DNA from: a virus
IMG/VR virus record: IMGVR_UViG_3300047169_000106
Span: 1-35,258 of that record
Direction: 5' to 3' (one strand)
DNA: 35,258 bases
How positions within the stretch are numbered: position 1 is the stretch's first letter; every line of letters begins with the position of its first letter. A model generated the notes under the pieces. The model was not told the DNA's origin. It did not search any database and saw only the letters and a list, made by a program, of their open reading frames with translations. Made by a program: the position numbers and the translations under genes. Positions 8,938-15,964 of this stretch are shown one piece after another.

Positions 8938-9597
8938 TCAGTTCGTAATATTCACCCAGGCGATCGCCGCCGTGGGCATCACCGCCGCGGCGGCGGTGTA
9001 GATGTCGGAGTCGGCGGTCGCGCTTTGGAGCATGGAGAGATCGGCCCATGCGGCGGCGATGCCGTAGCCGGCGGGGCCGCCCCAGGGGGGTGTCAGCGGG
9101 ATGCCGCCGCCGGCGGGGCGGCGGATGGTGACCAGGCATTGGAACGGCAGGGCGAGGCTGCCCCAGCCACCGGAGGTGCCGTAGCCCCAGGCCTGGTTCC
9201 AGGCGCCGGTGTCGGCGGGGCAGAGCGGTTCGAAGATGTGCGGCGTGTTGCCGGTGGCGTCGGTCAGGGCGGCGGCGAGGGCGGCGCGGGTGCCGCGTTC
9301 GCGCCGCAGTTCCAGGCCGATGGCGGTGCGCAGCGCGTCGTCGCCCTGGCCGGGTTTGCGGCGCAGGCGCGGGCCGAAGAAGTCGGATGCGATCAGGTCG
9401 AGAAACCCGCCGGTGGCGGTCATCACGCGCGCCTGCGTGCGGGCGGCCTGGAGTTGCGCGTACATCGTCGACCAGCCGGCGGCGAGCCCGGCCAGCACGG
9501 CGTCCAGCACCGGCGTGTCGTCGCCGAACCAGCGCGCCGGCAGCACGGCTTTCAGCCGCGCCACGATATCGGGCACATCGCCCGTCGCGGTTTCCAT
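8938..9597 (-). CDS. Baseplate/tail protein in the gp48 (DUF2313-like) position
   Basis: 219 aa from ATG at 9597, which overlaps the TAA stop of gpJ by one base (TAATG), so it is translationally coupled. Upstream codons in the same frame are read-through of gpJ DNA and are discarded. Visible features: an N-terminal helix (DVPDIVARLKAVLPARWF), VLDAVLAGLAAGWSTMYAQL, then FLDLIASDFFG, RKPGQGDDALRTAIG and RERGTRAALAAALTDATG. That layout is seen in tail proteins directly after gpJ in Mu-like phages (gp48/YmfQ), where they join the baseplate to tail fibres. The assignment rests mainly on gene order. Confidence 0.55.
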   Translation of the reverse strand: METATGDVPDIVARLKAVLPARWFGDDTPVLDAVLAGLAAGWSTMYAQLQAARTQARVMTATGGFLDLIASDFFGPRLRRKPGQGDDALRTAIGLELRRERGTRAALAAALTDATGNTPHIFEPLCPADTGAWNQAWGYGTSGGWGSLALPFQCLVTIRRPAGGGIPLTPPWGGPAGYGIAAAWADLSMLQSATADSDIYTAAAAVMPTAAIAWVNITN

Positions 9598-10721
9598 TAC
9601 GCCACCCCGATGGCGTTGATTTTCACCACGCCGGCAGGCCCCGGATCGATGTCCGCCGTGCCGCCGTTCAGCGTCACCGCGCCGACATTCAGCACATCGG
9701 CGCTGGCCTGGAACGCCAGCTGGGTGAGCCGCGCGTAGGGCAGCATGGCGCCGATCGGCAGGGCGTTGATCCAACTGGTGATCGCCGACGCCACCGCCTG
9801 CGTCGCCGCCAGGTGCGACGCGCCGGCAACCGTCACGATGGTCATCTGCACCGCCACGGTGGCAACCGCCGGCGGCTGCACGGTGAAGGCCGATCCGGCG
9901 GGGCGCACGGCATCCACCGCCTGGCTCACCAGCGCCAGCAGCGCCGCCGGCGGCGCGCCGGTGCCGTCATCCACCACAACGGTGAACGTGCCCATCCGCG
10001 GCGTGCCGTTGGGCAGGCTGTTCTCCAGCACCACCGCCTGCAAGCCCTGCTGCACGCTCTGCACCGCCGTCAGCACGGCGAGCGGCGTGGCGCGCGACCG
10101 GCTGGCCAGCCAGTTGCGGAAGCGCGCCCGCAGCGCGTCGTCGGGCTCGGCGTCCAGCCCGCCGCCGATGTCGTTGGCGTTGCTTACCGTGTCCACGCCG
10201 GGGATCGCCGAGGCCAGCAGCGTCACCGCGAATTGCTGCACATTGCCCGCAGCCCCCGGCGTGTCGCAGGACACCGGCACGTCCATCGAGGCAACGCCGG
10301 CCTGCAACACATAGCCGAGCATCACCGGGTCCCACGCGCCGTTCGTCGGGTCGGCCTGCACCAGGAAACCCTGCTGGCCGTCGGCGGTGCGCACCAGCGT
10401 GCCCACCGGCACGAACGCGGTCGCCGCCGGCACGTAGCGCGCGAACGTCACCACGCCCTGCGCCGCCACCGCCGGCAGCCGCGCCAGGGCGAAATCGGCC
10501 ATCCAGGCATCCAGATCGGCGCCCTCGCTGGTCGCCGCCCGCGATGCCGCCAGCACCTGCACGGCAATCCATTGCAGCCACAGCGCCACCGCGGCATTGG
10601 CCTCCAACACCGCGCGCAGCACGCTGCCCACCGAGAGGTCCACCAACGCCTTCGCGCCGCCCTGCACGGACGCCGCGGCGTCCGACACAAGCTGAGCAAA
10701 ATTGCGTAACGGCAATTGCAC
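9597..10721 (-). CDS. Baseplate J-like protein (gpJ/gp47 family)
   Basis: 374 aa starting at GTG 10721, three bases after the stop of the gp25-like gene. Family-typical blocks in order: an N-terminal helical region (VDLSVGSVLRAVLEANAAV), EGADLDAWMADFALARLPA, the barrel strands PVGTLVRTADGQQGFLV, the AGNVQQFAVTLLASAIPGVD block followed by N-DIGGGLDAEPDDALRARF, and a C-terminal VVDDGTG...VDAVRPAG region. gpJ proteins form the wedge of the contractile-tail baseplate. Length is normal for the P2/Mu family. Tight coupling on both sides (gp25 upstream, gp48-like downstream) supports the call. Confidence 0.93.
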   Translation of the reverse strand: MQLPLRNFAQLVSDAAASVQGGAKALVDLSVGSVLRAVLEANAAVALWLQWIAVQVLAASRAATSEGADLDAWMADFALARLPAVAAQGVVTFARYVPAATAFVPVGTLVRTADGQQGFLVQADPTNGAWDPVMLGYVLQAGVASMDVPVSCDTPGAAGNVQQFAVTLLASAIPGVDTVSNANDIGGGLDAEPDDALRARFRNWLASRSRATPLAVLTAVQSVQQGLQAVVLENSLPNGTPRMGTFTVVVDDGTGAPPAALLALVSQAVDAVRPAGSAFTVQPPAVATVAVQMTIVTVAGASHLAATQAVASAITSWINALPIGAMLPYARLTQLAFQASADVLNVGAVTLNGGTADIDPGPAGVVKINAIGVA

Positions 10722-10724
10722 GGC

Positions 10725-11096
10725 TCAACCCTCCCCGACATTGAAAGTAAGAACCTGGCTCGCCCCGGTCGTCGCGTCCGCATACCGCAGCCGAACCACC
10801 GTCACGCCATCGGTATGCACCTCCACATCCACCACCGGCTCAGGATCGCGCGCCACCGCGGCCTCCTTGAAAATCTGCCCCCGCACCACGGCCCTGATCC
10901 GCGCCGCCGACGCGGGCTGGCCGACAAAACGGCCCAGCCCCGCGCCGTAACCCGGCTGCCAGATGTAATCCCCGGGGTTGGTCAACAACCGCCGCAGCAC
11001 ACGCTGCCGGCCGAGCTCAGCGCCCGAAACGATCCCGAGATCGCCGGTCATGCCCACGCCGATGTCGGCGCCGAAGGCGTGGTTTAGGTCGGCCAT
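10725..11096 (-). CDS. Baseplate wedge protein, gp25/gpW family
   Basis: 123 aa, ATG at 11096 with GGAG about nine bases upstream. It contains GDYIWQPGYGAGLGRFVG, the hallmark loop of gp25-like baseplate subunits (P.YG..L), preceded by QRVLRRLLTNP and followed by RIRAVVRGQIFKEAAVARDPEP and VVRLRYADATTGASQVLTF. The family forms the baseplate wedge core with gpJ/gp6. It is first in a three-gene packet (gp25, gpJ, gp48-like) bounded by elements B2 and A1. Confidence 0.92.
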   Translation of the reverse strand: MADLNHAFGADIGVGMTGDLGIVSGAELGRQRVLRRLLTNPGDYIWQPGYGAGLGRFVGQPASAARIRAVVRGQIFKEAAVARDPEPVVDVEVHTDGVTVVRLRYADATTGASQVLTFNVGEG

Positions 11097-11110
11097 TTTA
11101 GTGTGCTCCA

Positions 11111-11247
11111 GAAAGGAAGTAGGGCCAGGGCTCTGCCGTCATGCCCCTGGCATGCTTCGCATGACGACCCGCAAGGGGGCGCGGCCCCCTTGACCCGCGA
11201 CGACCTGAAGTAAGAGGTCCAGGGGGACAAAGTCCCCTTGGCCTTCC
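11111..11247. repeat. Palindromic intergenic element, GC family (copy B2)
   Basis: Lies between the gpV-like and gp25-like genes and begins directly at the TAA stop of gpV. The arms read GGAAGTAGGGCCAGGG and the inverse CCAGGGGGACAAAGTCCCCTTGGCCTTCC. Internal hairpins include CAAGGGGGCGCGGCCCCCTTG and GCATGCTTCGCATG near the start. It is less symmetrical than B1 and B3. Confidence 0.75.
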
Positions 11248-11769
11248 TTAATCCTGCGGACTAGGCAGCACGCTGACCTGCCCCGGATGCGTATGCTCGT
11301 TGTAATGCGTGCGCAGCCGCGAGAGGGTGCCGACGCCGTCCAGCAGGTCGGTGGCGGTGAGCGTGCCGTTCACCACCACGTTGCCTTGGATGTGGATGGT
11401 GCCGTCGTTGGTGAGCTTCAGGCTGGAGCCGCTCTGGTGCACCAGCCAGAGTTCGCCCACCGGCGCGGCCGGGGGTGGTGTGGCTTGCGAGAAGGCGGCG
11501 CCGGCGATGACGCCTTGTTCCGCGTCGCCTTCCTGCGGCAGCACGAGCACCTGCATGCCCGGCGCCGGCAGGCTGGCCATGCCCCAGCCGGCGCCCACCC
11601 AGGGCGACAGCACGGGCAGCCAGCCGGTCAGCACGCCTTCGGGTTGCAGCGTGACGCGCGCGACATGGCGGGAGGGATCGACGCTGGTGACGGTGCCGAA
11701 GCGCGGCTGGCCCTGGCTGCGGTCGAGTGCCGCGGCATGGGCTTTCATCACGTTGAGGAAGCGGTTCAT
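11248..11769 (-). CDS. Baseplate assembly protein V (spike, gpV/gp45-like)
   Basis: 173 aa from ATG at 11769, overlapping the gpD stop as ATGA. The N-terminal OB-fold is visible: FGTVTSVDPSRHVARVTL, WLPVLSPWVGAGWG, MQVLVLPQEGDAEQGVIAGAAF. This is followed by LVHQSGSSLKLTNDGTIHIQGNV, the start of the triple-stranded beta-helix needle, and a C-terminal THYNEHTHPGQV. The HxH motif near the end is typical of needle tips that bind a metal ion. It forms the membrane-piercing spike under the tail tube. Length fits short gpV proteins without a lysozyme domain. Confidence 0.9.
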   Translation of the reverse strand: MNRFLNVMKAHAAALDRSQGQPRFGTVTSVDPSRHVARVTLQPEGVLTGWLPVLSPWVGAGWGMASLPAPGMQVLVLPQEGDAEQGVIAGAAFSQATPPPAAPVGELWLVHQSGSSLKLTNDGTIHIQGNVVVNGTLTATDLLDGVGTLSRLRTHYNEHTHPGQVSVLPSPQD

Positions 11770-12896
11770 GCGCTGAGGTCCACGGCGTCGGTCGGGCCGG
11801 TGGCCTGGCTGCCGACTTCGGTGTTGCGCGCGCTCAGGCGCTGGGTGAAGCCGTGCGTGATGTCGATGTGCCGTTCGATTTCGTCGATCCAGTAGGTCTG
11901 GTCGAAATCCGTGAACGTGCCTTCCAGGCGCATCATCATGCGCGGCGCCAGGGTGAGTTCGCCGGGCATTTCCGCGCTGATGACGCGCTCGTTGCGGCTG
12001 AGTTCGGCGAGCTTGGCCTGCGCAAGTTTGAGGGCGGCGTCCGGTGTCAGGTTCGGAATGATATAGACGTAGCGTTGCATCTGCGCCGTCTGCCCGCGCC
12101 CGATGCCGGCGGCGCCGCGCTTGCGGCGCGCCCGTGCGGTCTGCGTGAACGCCGCCTGGTGATGCGCGTTCCAGCTTTTCACCACCACCTCGATGTCCCG
12201 CGCGAAGGTGAGCGCGCGGCGCAGTTGCAGCGATGTCACGTTGGCTGGTCCTCCGGTCATCGGCGCCGGCCGCAGCACGGCGGCGGCTGTGGGTGCTGTC
12301 TGCGGCGGGCGGAAATGCAGCGTGCGGCCGCTCACCCACACATCGAACCCCTCGCGCCGCGCCAGCGTCACCAGCAGGTCCCACTCCGTGATGGCATGGG
12401 CGAACTCGCCGAGCGTGATGCGGTCATGTTCGTCCTGCCAATAGCGCCCGACGAGCTCCGTGGTCGGCGCCACATCCGGCGTCAGCCCGTGCCGCGCCGC
12501 CAGCAGCTCGGCGATCTCGCTGGCGCGGCGGTTGGCGAACGTCTCCTGCGTGCGCGCCTCGATCAGCAGCGCCGTGCGGTCCCGCCCGGCCAAGGTCACC
12601 GTGCGCGCCAGCGGGTCGATATCCACACTGTCGACGATGCCGTCGATCACCGTGGTCCAGGACAACCCGCCATCCAGCGACAGATCAAGCGTGGCCTCCA
12701 TATCATCCGTCGCCGCCCACGGCGCCGGCTGGGCATCGCCCAACGCAAGCTGCACATGAAACCGGTCGGCGGCGTAATGGTTGTTGCTGACCAGCTCCGC
12801 CGTCACCACGCTGGCGATCGTGGAGCCGTTCACCACCAGGCGCAGCCGCGGCGCCCGCACGGCGGCAAGATCAAACAGCAATGCCGCCTCCCGCAT
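11766..12896 (-). CDS. Late control protein D-like (gpD/gp27-type baseplate hub)
   Basis: 376 aa from ATG at 12896; it overlaps the upstream LysM gene by 26 bases and the downstream gpV gene by 4. Blocks typical of gpD/VgrG-type hubs: RLVVNGSTIASVVTAELVSN, HVQLALGD, VIDGIVDSVDIDPLARTVTLAGRDRTALL, ASEIAELLAARHGLTPDV, WDLLVTLARREGFDVWVSGRTLHFRP and the C-terminal DIEVVVKSWN...RVISAEMPGELTLAPRMMMRL. The protein forms the trimeric hub joining tail tube and spike. An alternative TTG start at 12881 has a better ribosome site (GGGAGG) and would shorten the protein by five residues. Confidence 0.9.
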   Translation of the reverse strand: MREAALLFDLAAVRAPRLRLVVNGSTIASVVTAELVSNNHYAADRFHVQLALGDAQPAPWAATDDMEATLDLSLDGGLSWTTVIDGIVDSVDIDPLARTVTLAGRDRTALLIEARTQETFANRRASEIAELLAARHGLTPDVAPTTELVGRYWQDEHDRITLGEFAHAITEWDLLVTLARREGFDVWVSGRTLHFRPPQTAPTAAAVLRPAPMTGGPANVTSLQLRRALTFARDIEVVVKSWNAHHQAAFTQTARARRKRGAAGIGRGQTAQMQRYVYIIPNLTPDAALKLAQAKLAELSRNERVISAEMPGELTLAPRMMMRLEGTFTDFDQTYWIDEIERHIDITHGFTQRLSARNTEVGSQATGPTDAVDLSA

Positions 12897-13053
12897 TCGG
12901 GTCCACCGGCGGCAGGTTCAGCGTGACCACCCCCCGCAGCATCGGGTCCGTCAGCCGGTTGAGCTTCGCAATGCGGATCCACTGCGTCGCATCGCCAAGC
13001 TCGCGGGCGGCGACGGCGAAGAGCGTGTCGCTTGTGGTGGTGATGCTGCGCAT
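12871..13053 (-). CDS. LysM-like tail protein X
   Basis: 60 aa from ATG at 13053. It is too short to stand out in the longer open frame, whose upstream part is only repeat translation. The sequence TSDTLFAVAARELGDATQWIRIAKLNRLTDP is a compact LysM-type motif, and VTLNLPPVDPN fits the short phage gpX proteins that sit beside gpD. gpX-type proteins help attach the baseplate hub to the tube. The reading frame overlaps gpD by 26 bases, indicating coupled translation. Confidence 0.85.
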   Translation of the reverse strand: MRSITTTSDTLFAVAARELGDATQWIRIAKLNRLTDPMLRGVVTLNLPPVDPNAGGGIAV

Positions 13054-13066
13054 GGGGGCCGCTCCG

Positions 13067-13221
13067 AAAGGAAGAAAGCGGTTCTTTTTTGAAAAAAAAG
13101 AACCAAAAAAACTTTTCTCACCTTGGGTCCGTCGGGTGGCGACGTGCGTGCCGATGCGTTGACGCGCGCAAATGGACAAAAGTTTTTTTGGTTCTTTTTT
13201 TTCAAAAAAAGAACTGCTTGC
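13067..13221. repeat. Palindromic A/T-hairpin intergenic element (copy A2)
   Basis: The left arm is GGTTC-T6-G-A8-GAACC-A7-CTTTT and the right arm is the inverse ending GAACTGCTTGCTTA. The core contains GTCGGGTGGCGACGTGCGTGCC...GCGTTGAC, the plus-orientation form of the family core. It abuts the TAA stop of the 13222-13833 gene. Confidence 0.9.
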
Positions 13222-13833
13222 TTACCCTCTATCCGCCGCCGAATTCGCAGCCGCGCGTTGCGCGTAGCCGCGGGCGATGGCTTGTTGGGCGAGGCTGCCG
13301 GTGGTGTCGCGGGTGGTGAGCAGGCCCGGGGCGGTGGTCGGGTCGGCGGTGGCCAGTGTGGTGCTGGCGATGCCGAGGTTGAGGCTGGCGAGGTCGAGGC
13401 CGGGGGCGATGTCGTCGGCGGTGCCGAGGTCGCCGGCGATGCTGGTGGCGAGCGAGACGGCGTCTTCCAGCAGGCCTTCGGCTTCGTCGCGCAGCACGGT
13501 GCAGGCGATGCGGTAGGGAATCCAGTTGGCGCGTTCGAAGGAGGCTTCGAAGCGGGAGACGACGACCGAGTAGAAGAACGTGTCCCACGCCAGGGGCAGG
13601 ATGGTGCCTTCGGCGCGCATCAGGTCCATCAGCCGGGCGCGGAGCGCGCCGTCGTCGCCGGTGAAGATGCCGTTCCAGGCGATTTCGCGGTCGTCGCGGC
13701 CCATGCTGTCCAGCACGCGGCGGCCGCCGGGCAGGCGGTGGATGGCGACGCGTTGGGCGCCGCCCCATTGGATGGATTGCGGCAGTTCGAAGCCTTGCAG
13801 CAGCAGGGGGCCGACGAGGAGGTAGTTGCTCAT
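13222..13833 (-). CDS. DNA-circularisation-N-like tail protein (Mu gp43/N position)
   Basis: 203 aa from ATG at 13833, overlapping the preceding stop as ATGA; the frame upstream of this is shadow. The N-terminal 110 residues (VAIHRLPGGRRVLDSMGRDDREIAWNG, then GDDGALRARLMDLMRAEGTILPLAWDTFFYSVVVSRFEASFERANWIPYRIACTV) follow the pattern of the DNA_circ_N domain: a Gly-Arg motif, a D-rich turn, strand-forming segments and FxxxxE. The rest is Ala/Thr-rich. In Mu this protein lies between the tape measure and the baseplate genes, the same position as here. The name of the family is historical; the role is in tail or baseplate assembly. Confidence 0.65.
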   Translation of the reverse strand: MSNYLLVGPLLLQGFELPQSIQWGGAQRVAIHRLPGGRRVLDSMGRDDREIAWNGIFTGDDGALRARLMDLMRAEGTILPLAWDTFFYSVVVSRFEASFERANWIPYRIACTVLRDEAEGLLEDAVSLATSIAGDLGTADDIAPGLDLASLNLGIASTTLATADPTTAPGLLTTRDTTGSLAQQAIARGYAQRAAANSAADRG

Positions 13834-14663
13834 CGTGCGGCCTCGCCTTGCAGTGTGCCGGGCCAGGTGGCGCCGGCGCGGGGGTCGAAGAAGGTGGTGG
13901 AGGTTTGCGGCATGTCGGCCTGCCGCCCGAGCTCGCGCGCCAGCCAGCGGCCGACGCGCATGCCGTCCAGGATCACGTCGCCGCCGATGGGGGTGGGGGC
14001 GGGCGCTGCGTCGGTCTGCTGGTCGCTGGCGGAGGTTGGCAGGGTGCGCTCGGGTGGTTGCGCGCGTGGGGCTGTCGGGATCGGCGCGACGGGGGCGGCC
14101 GGCGGCGCGGCACTGGCGAAGGACGGCCATGCCGGCGGCGCCGGTGCTGCGGCGGGCGGCGAGGGTTCCGCGGGGGCGGTCTGGGGCGTATCGGCCCAGC
14201 CGGGCAGGGACATCGGCCCCGGCGCGCGCGGCAGCTGGATCGGTTCGGCCGGCTGGGGCGCCGGGGTGGGGGCGAAGTGCGCGTAGTCCACCGGCTTGCG
14301 CTGAGCCGCGGCGGAGACCGGCGCGAAGGCAAGGCGCGTCACCGGCGCCGGCGCGGGGGCGGTCTCGCGGATGGTGCGCACCGTCTCGCTCGCCTTGGCC
14401 TCGCGCGGCAGCGGCGCTGCGGCACGCGGCAGAGGCGCCTCGCCCACCGCGCGCGGCGGCGGCAGAGGCGCGTCCGGCGCCGGCACGCTCGCCGGCGCCA
14501 CGGCAACCGGCTTGTCCGCCGCCTTGGGCTGCGGCACATGCGCCACGCGCGCCGCCATCCCGGCATCGAACGCGCCAAGCTGGCGTTCCAGCTTGGCGAG
14601 CGCGGGCGTCACCGCGTCATCCAGCACCAGGCGCACGCCGACGGCATAGGCTTCGTCCATCAC
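13830..14663 (-). CDS. Pro/Ala-rich protein in the tape-measure position
   Basis: 277 aa, ATG at 14663 (a second ATG follows at once); the start overlaps the stop of the upstream small gene. The first 35 residues (VRLVLDDAVTPALAKLERQLGAFDAGMAARV) resemble the opening helix of tape-measure proteins. The middle 170 residues are low-complexity Pro/Ala with no long hydrophobic or coiled-coil segment. The end (GGDVILDGMRVGRWLARELGRQADMP...FFDPRAGATWPG) looks folded. It is the only candidate tape measure, since the surrounding order is chaperones, this gene, DNA-circularisation-like protein. If so it is unusually short. It could instead be a tail cap or scaffold protein. Confidence 0.5.
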   Translation of the reverse strand: MMDEAYAVGVRLVLDDAVTPALAKLERQLGAFDAGMAARVAHVPQPKAADKPVAVAPASVPAPDAPLPPPRAVGEAPLPRAAAPLPREAKASETVRTIRETAPAPAPVTRLAFAPVSAAAQRKPVDYAHFAPTPAPQPAEPIQLPRAPGPMSLPGWADTPQTAPAEPSPPAAAPAPPAWPSFASAAPPAAPVAPIPTAPRAQPPERTLPTSASDQQTDAAPAPTPIGGDVILDGMRVGRWLARELGRQADMPQTSTTFFDPRAGATWPGTLQGEAAR

Positions 14664-14911
14664 CGCTCTCCCAGATGTTGCGCCAGATGCTCCGCCACGT
14701 CCCGCGCCGCCTGGGCCGCCGCCGGCGCCAGCACCGGGCGCGGCGCGCGCCCGGGCGTGCCGAACTCGGCCGCATGCCGCTCGCCGCCCCAGACGACGAC
14801 GATGCCCGCGTCGTCCGTGCGCACCGCGCCGCCAAGCGCCGCCGCCCGCGCGTGCAAAGCCGCCTCGGCCACGCCGCGCAGCGCCGCCAGCCGCCTTATC
14901 GTGCGATCCAT
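14660..14911 (-). CDS. Small tail-module protein, unknown
   Basis: 83 aa from ATG at 14911 (MDRTIRRLAALRGVAEAAL). The start lies inside the end of the frameshifted chaperone extension, and the stop overlaps the next start as ATGA. The sequence is helical, with a DDAGIVVVWGGERHAAEFGTPGRAPRPVL strand-turn centre and a helical C-terminus (AARDVAEHLAQHLGER). The central ERHAAEFGTP phrase is reminiscent of small virion completion proteins, but no family is assigned. Its tight coupling suggests a virion or assembly role. Confidence 0.65.
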   Translation of the reverse strand: MDRTIRRLAALRGVAEAALHARAAALGGAVRTDDAGIVVVWGGERHAAEFGTPGRAPRPVLAPAAAQAARDVAEHLAQHLGER

Positions 14912-15371
14912 TGCATGCTCTCCCAGTCGAATTGCTCGCCCTTCAGCGTGCCGATCGCGACAATCATCGCCAGGCGCATCGCCGGCGACAGGCTGAACGC
15001 CACATCGAACGGCACCCCGTTCATCACCAGATACAAAGGATCCAGCAGATCGGGGTGCCCGCTCAGTTTCCCGCGACGGCCCGCGTCGTCGCCGCATCCG
15101 GCTCCGCCGCCACCGCGCCGGCCACCGCGGCAATCCCGGCATCGCCCAGCCGCCGGATCACGCCCTCGATCGCCGCCTTGCTGTTGGGCACCGGAATCGG
15201 CACGTCGTCGATCGCCGTCACACTGGCGGCCAACGCCGCCATGCCCAGCCAACGGTCGTTGCGCGACAGCTCCGGCCCCGCCGCCTCGAACAGCCGCAGC
15301 TTGTCCAAGGCATTCAACCGCCGCAGCGCAATCCGCCGCCCGTCGGCATCCACCACCGCGCTCTCCGACAT
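14896..15371 (-). CDS. Tail assembly chaperone, frameshifted long form (gpGT-like)
   Basis: This is the joined product of the 0 frame 15371-15066 and the -1 frame 15066-14896. After a -1 slip on GGGAAAC the ribosome avoids the adjacent TGA and adds 56 residues beginning LSGHPDLLDPLYLVMNGVPF and ending QFDWESMQWIAR, giving 158 aa. The extension has no start codon or ribosome site of its own, which is what a programmed extension should look like. In lambda (G/GT), P2 (E/E') and Mu (gp41 pair) the long form recruits the tape-measure protein during tail assembly. Frameshifting efficiency cannot be read from sequence. Confidence 0.85.
15063..15371 (-). CDS. Tail assembly chaperone, short form (gpG-like)
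   Basis: 102 aa from ATG at 15371, sharing one base with the tail tube stop (TGATG). Helical acidic protein: RRIALRRLNALDKLRLFEAAG, RWLGMAALAASVTAIDDVPIPVPNSKAAIEGVIRRLGDAGIAAV. The DxxxxPxPxxKxxIE phrase recurs in phage tail chaperones. The stop codon TGA directly follows a slippery heptamer. The short form coats the tape measure in excess over the long form in better-known phages; the same is inferred here. Confidence 0.88.
   Translation of the reverse strand: MSESAVVDADGRRIALRRLNALDKLRLFEAAGPELSRNDRWLGMAALAASVTAIDDVPIPVPNSKAAIEGVIRRLGDAGIAAVAGAVAAEPDAATTRAVAGN
15066..15072 (-). promoter_or_regulatory. Programmed -1 ribosomal frameshift site, G GGA AAC
   Basis: On the minus strand the end of the short chaperone reads GC-G GGA AAC TGA. 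GGGAAAC is a canonical X XXY YYZ heptamer in the correct phase, with the 0-frame stop as the next codon. The -1 frame is open for 56 codons past this point. Confidence 0.9.
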
Positions 15372-15799
15372 CAGACGCGCCGCCGCGCCGCGGCAAAGAA
15401 CTCCAGCCGCTGCTTCACTGGCGCATCGCCCCGCCAATGCCCCGCCTGGCTCAGCCGGAACACCACACCGTCATACTGATACGTGCTGGTCGACCCATCG
15501 GTCTCCGACACGTACTGATACAGCGTGCCAGTGCCCGCCTGCGTGCCGGCATGGAACGCCGCCTCCATGCGCGCGATGAAATCATCCACCGCGGAAGAGC
15601 CGCGCTCCAACTCGAACGCCCCCTCCCAGCCCTTCGGCAACTCGGCCGCCAACTGCGTGCCGTCGATGCGATCCACCCGCACCGCCGCCGGCATCTGCCG
15701 ACTCTCGAAGCCGGTGACATGCGACAAATCAATCCGCCCATAGGGGCCCATGACGACCAGCTGGCAATCGCGGCCGACGGAGAACGTGTTCACTGACAT
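15371..15799 (-). CDS. Tail tube protein
   Basis: 142 aa from ATG at 15799 (MSVNTFSVGRDCQLVVMG). It lies between the sheath gene and the chaperone pair, the position of the tube gene in all Mu/P2-type phages. Strand-rich sequence: GPYGRIDLSHVTGFESRQ, RVDRIDGTQLAAELPKGWEGAFELERGSSAVDDFIARMEAAF and TGTLYQYVSETDGSTSTYQYDGVVFRLSQAGHW. The G(W)xGxFELER...D..IA..E phrase is typical of phage tail tube proteins of this size. It polymerises into the inner tube. Upstream in-frame codons are repeat-derived. Confidence 0.85.
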   Translation of the reverse strand: MSVNTFSVGRDCQLVVMGPYGRIDLSHVTGFESRQMPAAVRVDRIDGTQLAAELPKGWEGAFELERGSSAVDDFIARMEAAFHAGTQAGTGTLYQYVSETDGSTSTYQYDGVVFRLSQAGHWRGDAPVKQRLEFFAAARRRV

Positions 15800-15821
15800 T
15801 GAGTGATTTCCTCGGTTTTCA

Positions 15822-15964
15822 GAAAGGAAGGTAAGAAAGGCCAAGGGGCTTCGCCCCCTGGACCCCCACCAGGGGCCGAGCCCCTGGACCTCAAAATATT
15901 CAGGTGCAGGGGCTGGGCCCCTGCTAGGGGGTCCAGGGGGACAAAGTCCCCCGGCCTTGCTTCC
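15822..15964. repeat. Palindromic intergenic element, GC family (copy B3)
   Basis: Separates sheath from tube and starts at the TAA stop of the sheath gene. It has four hairpins in series: CCAAGGGGCTTCGCCCCCTGG-like, CCAGGGGCCGAGCCCCTGG, CAGGGGCTGGGCCCCTG and GGGGGACAAAGTCCCCC. The outer ends GGAAGGTAAGAAAGGCC and GGCCTTGCTTCC are inverse to each other. Confidence 0.82.
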
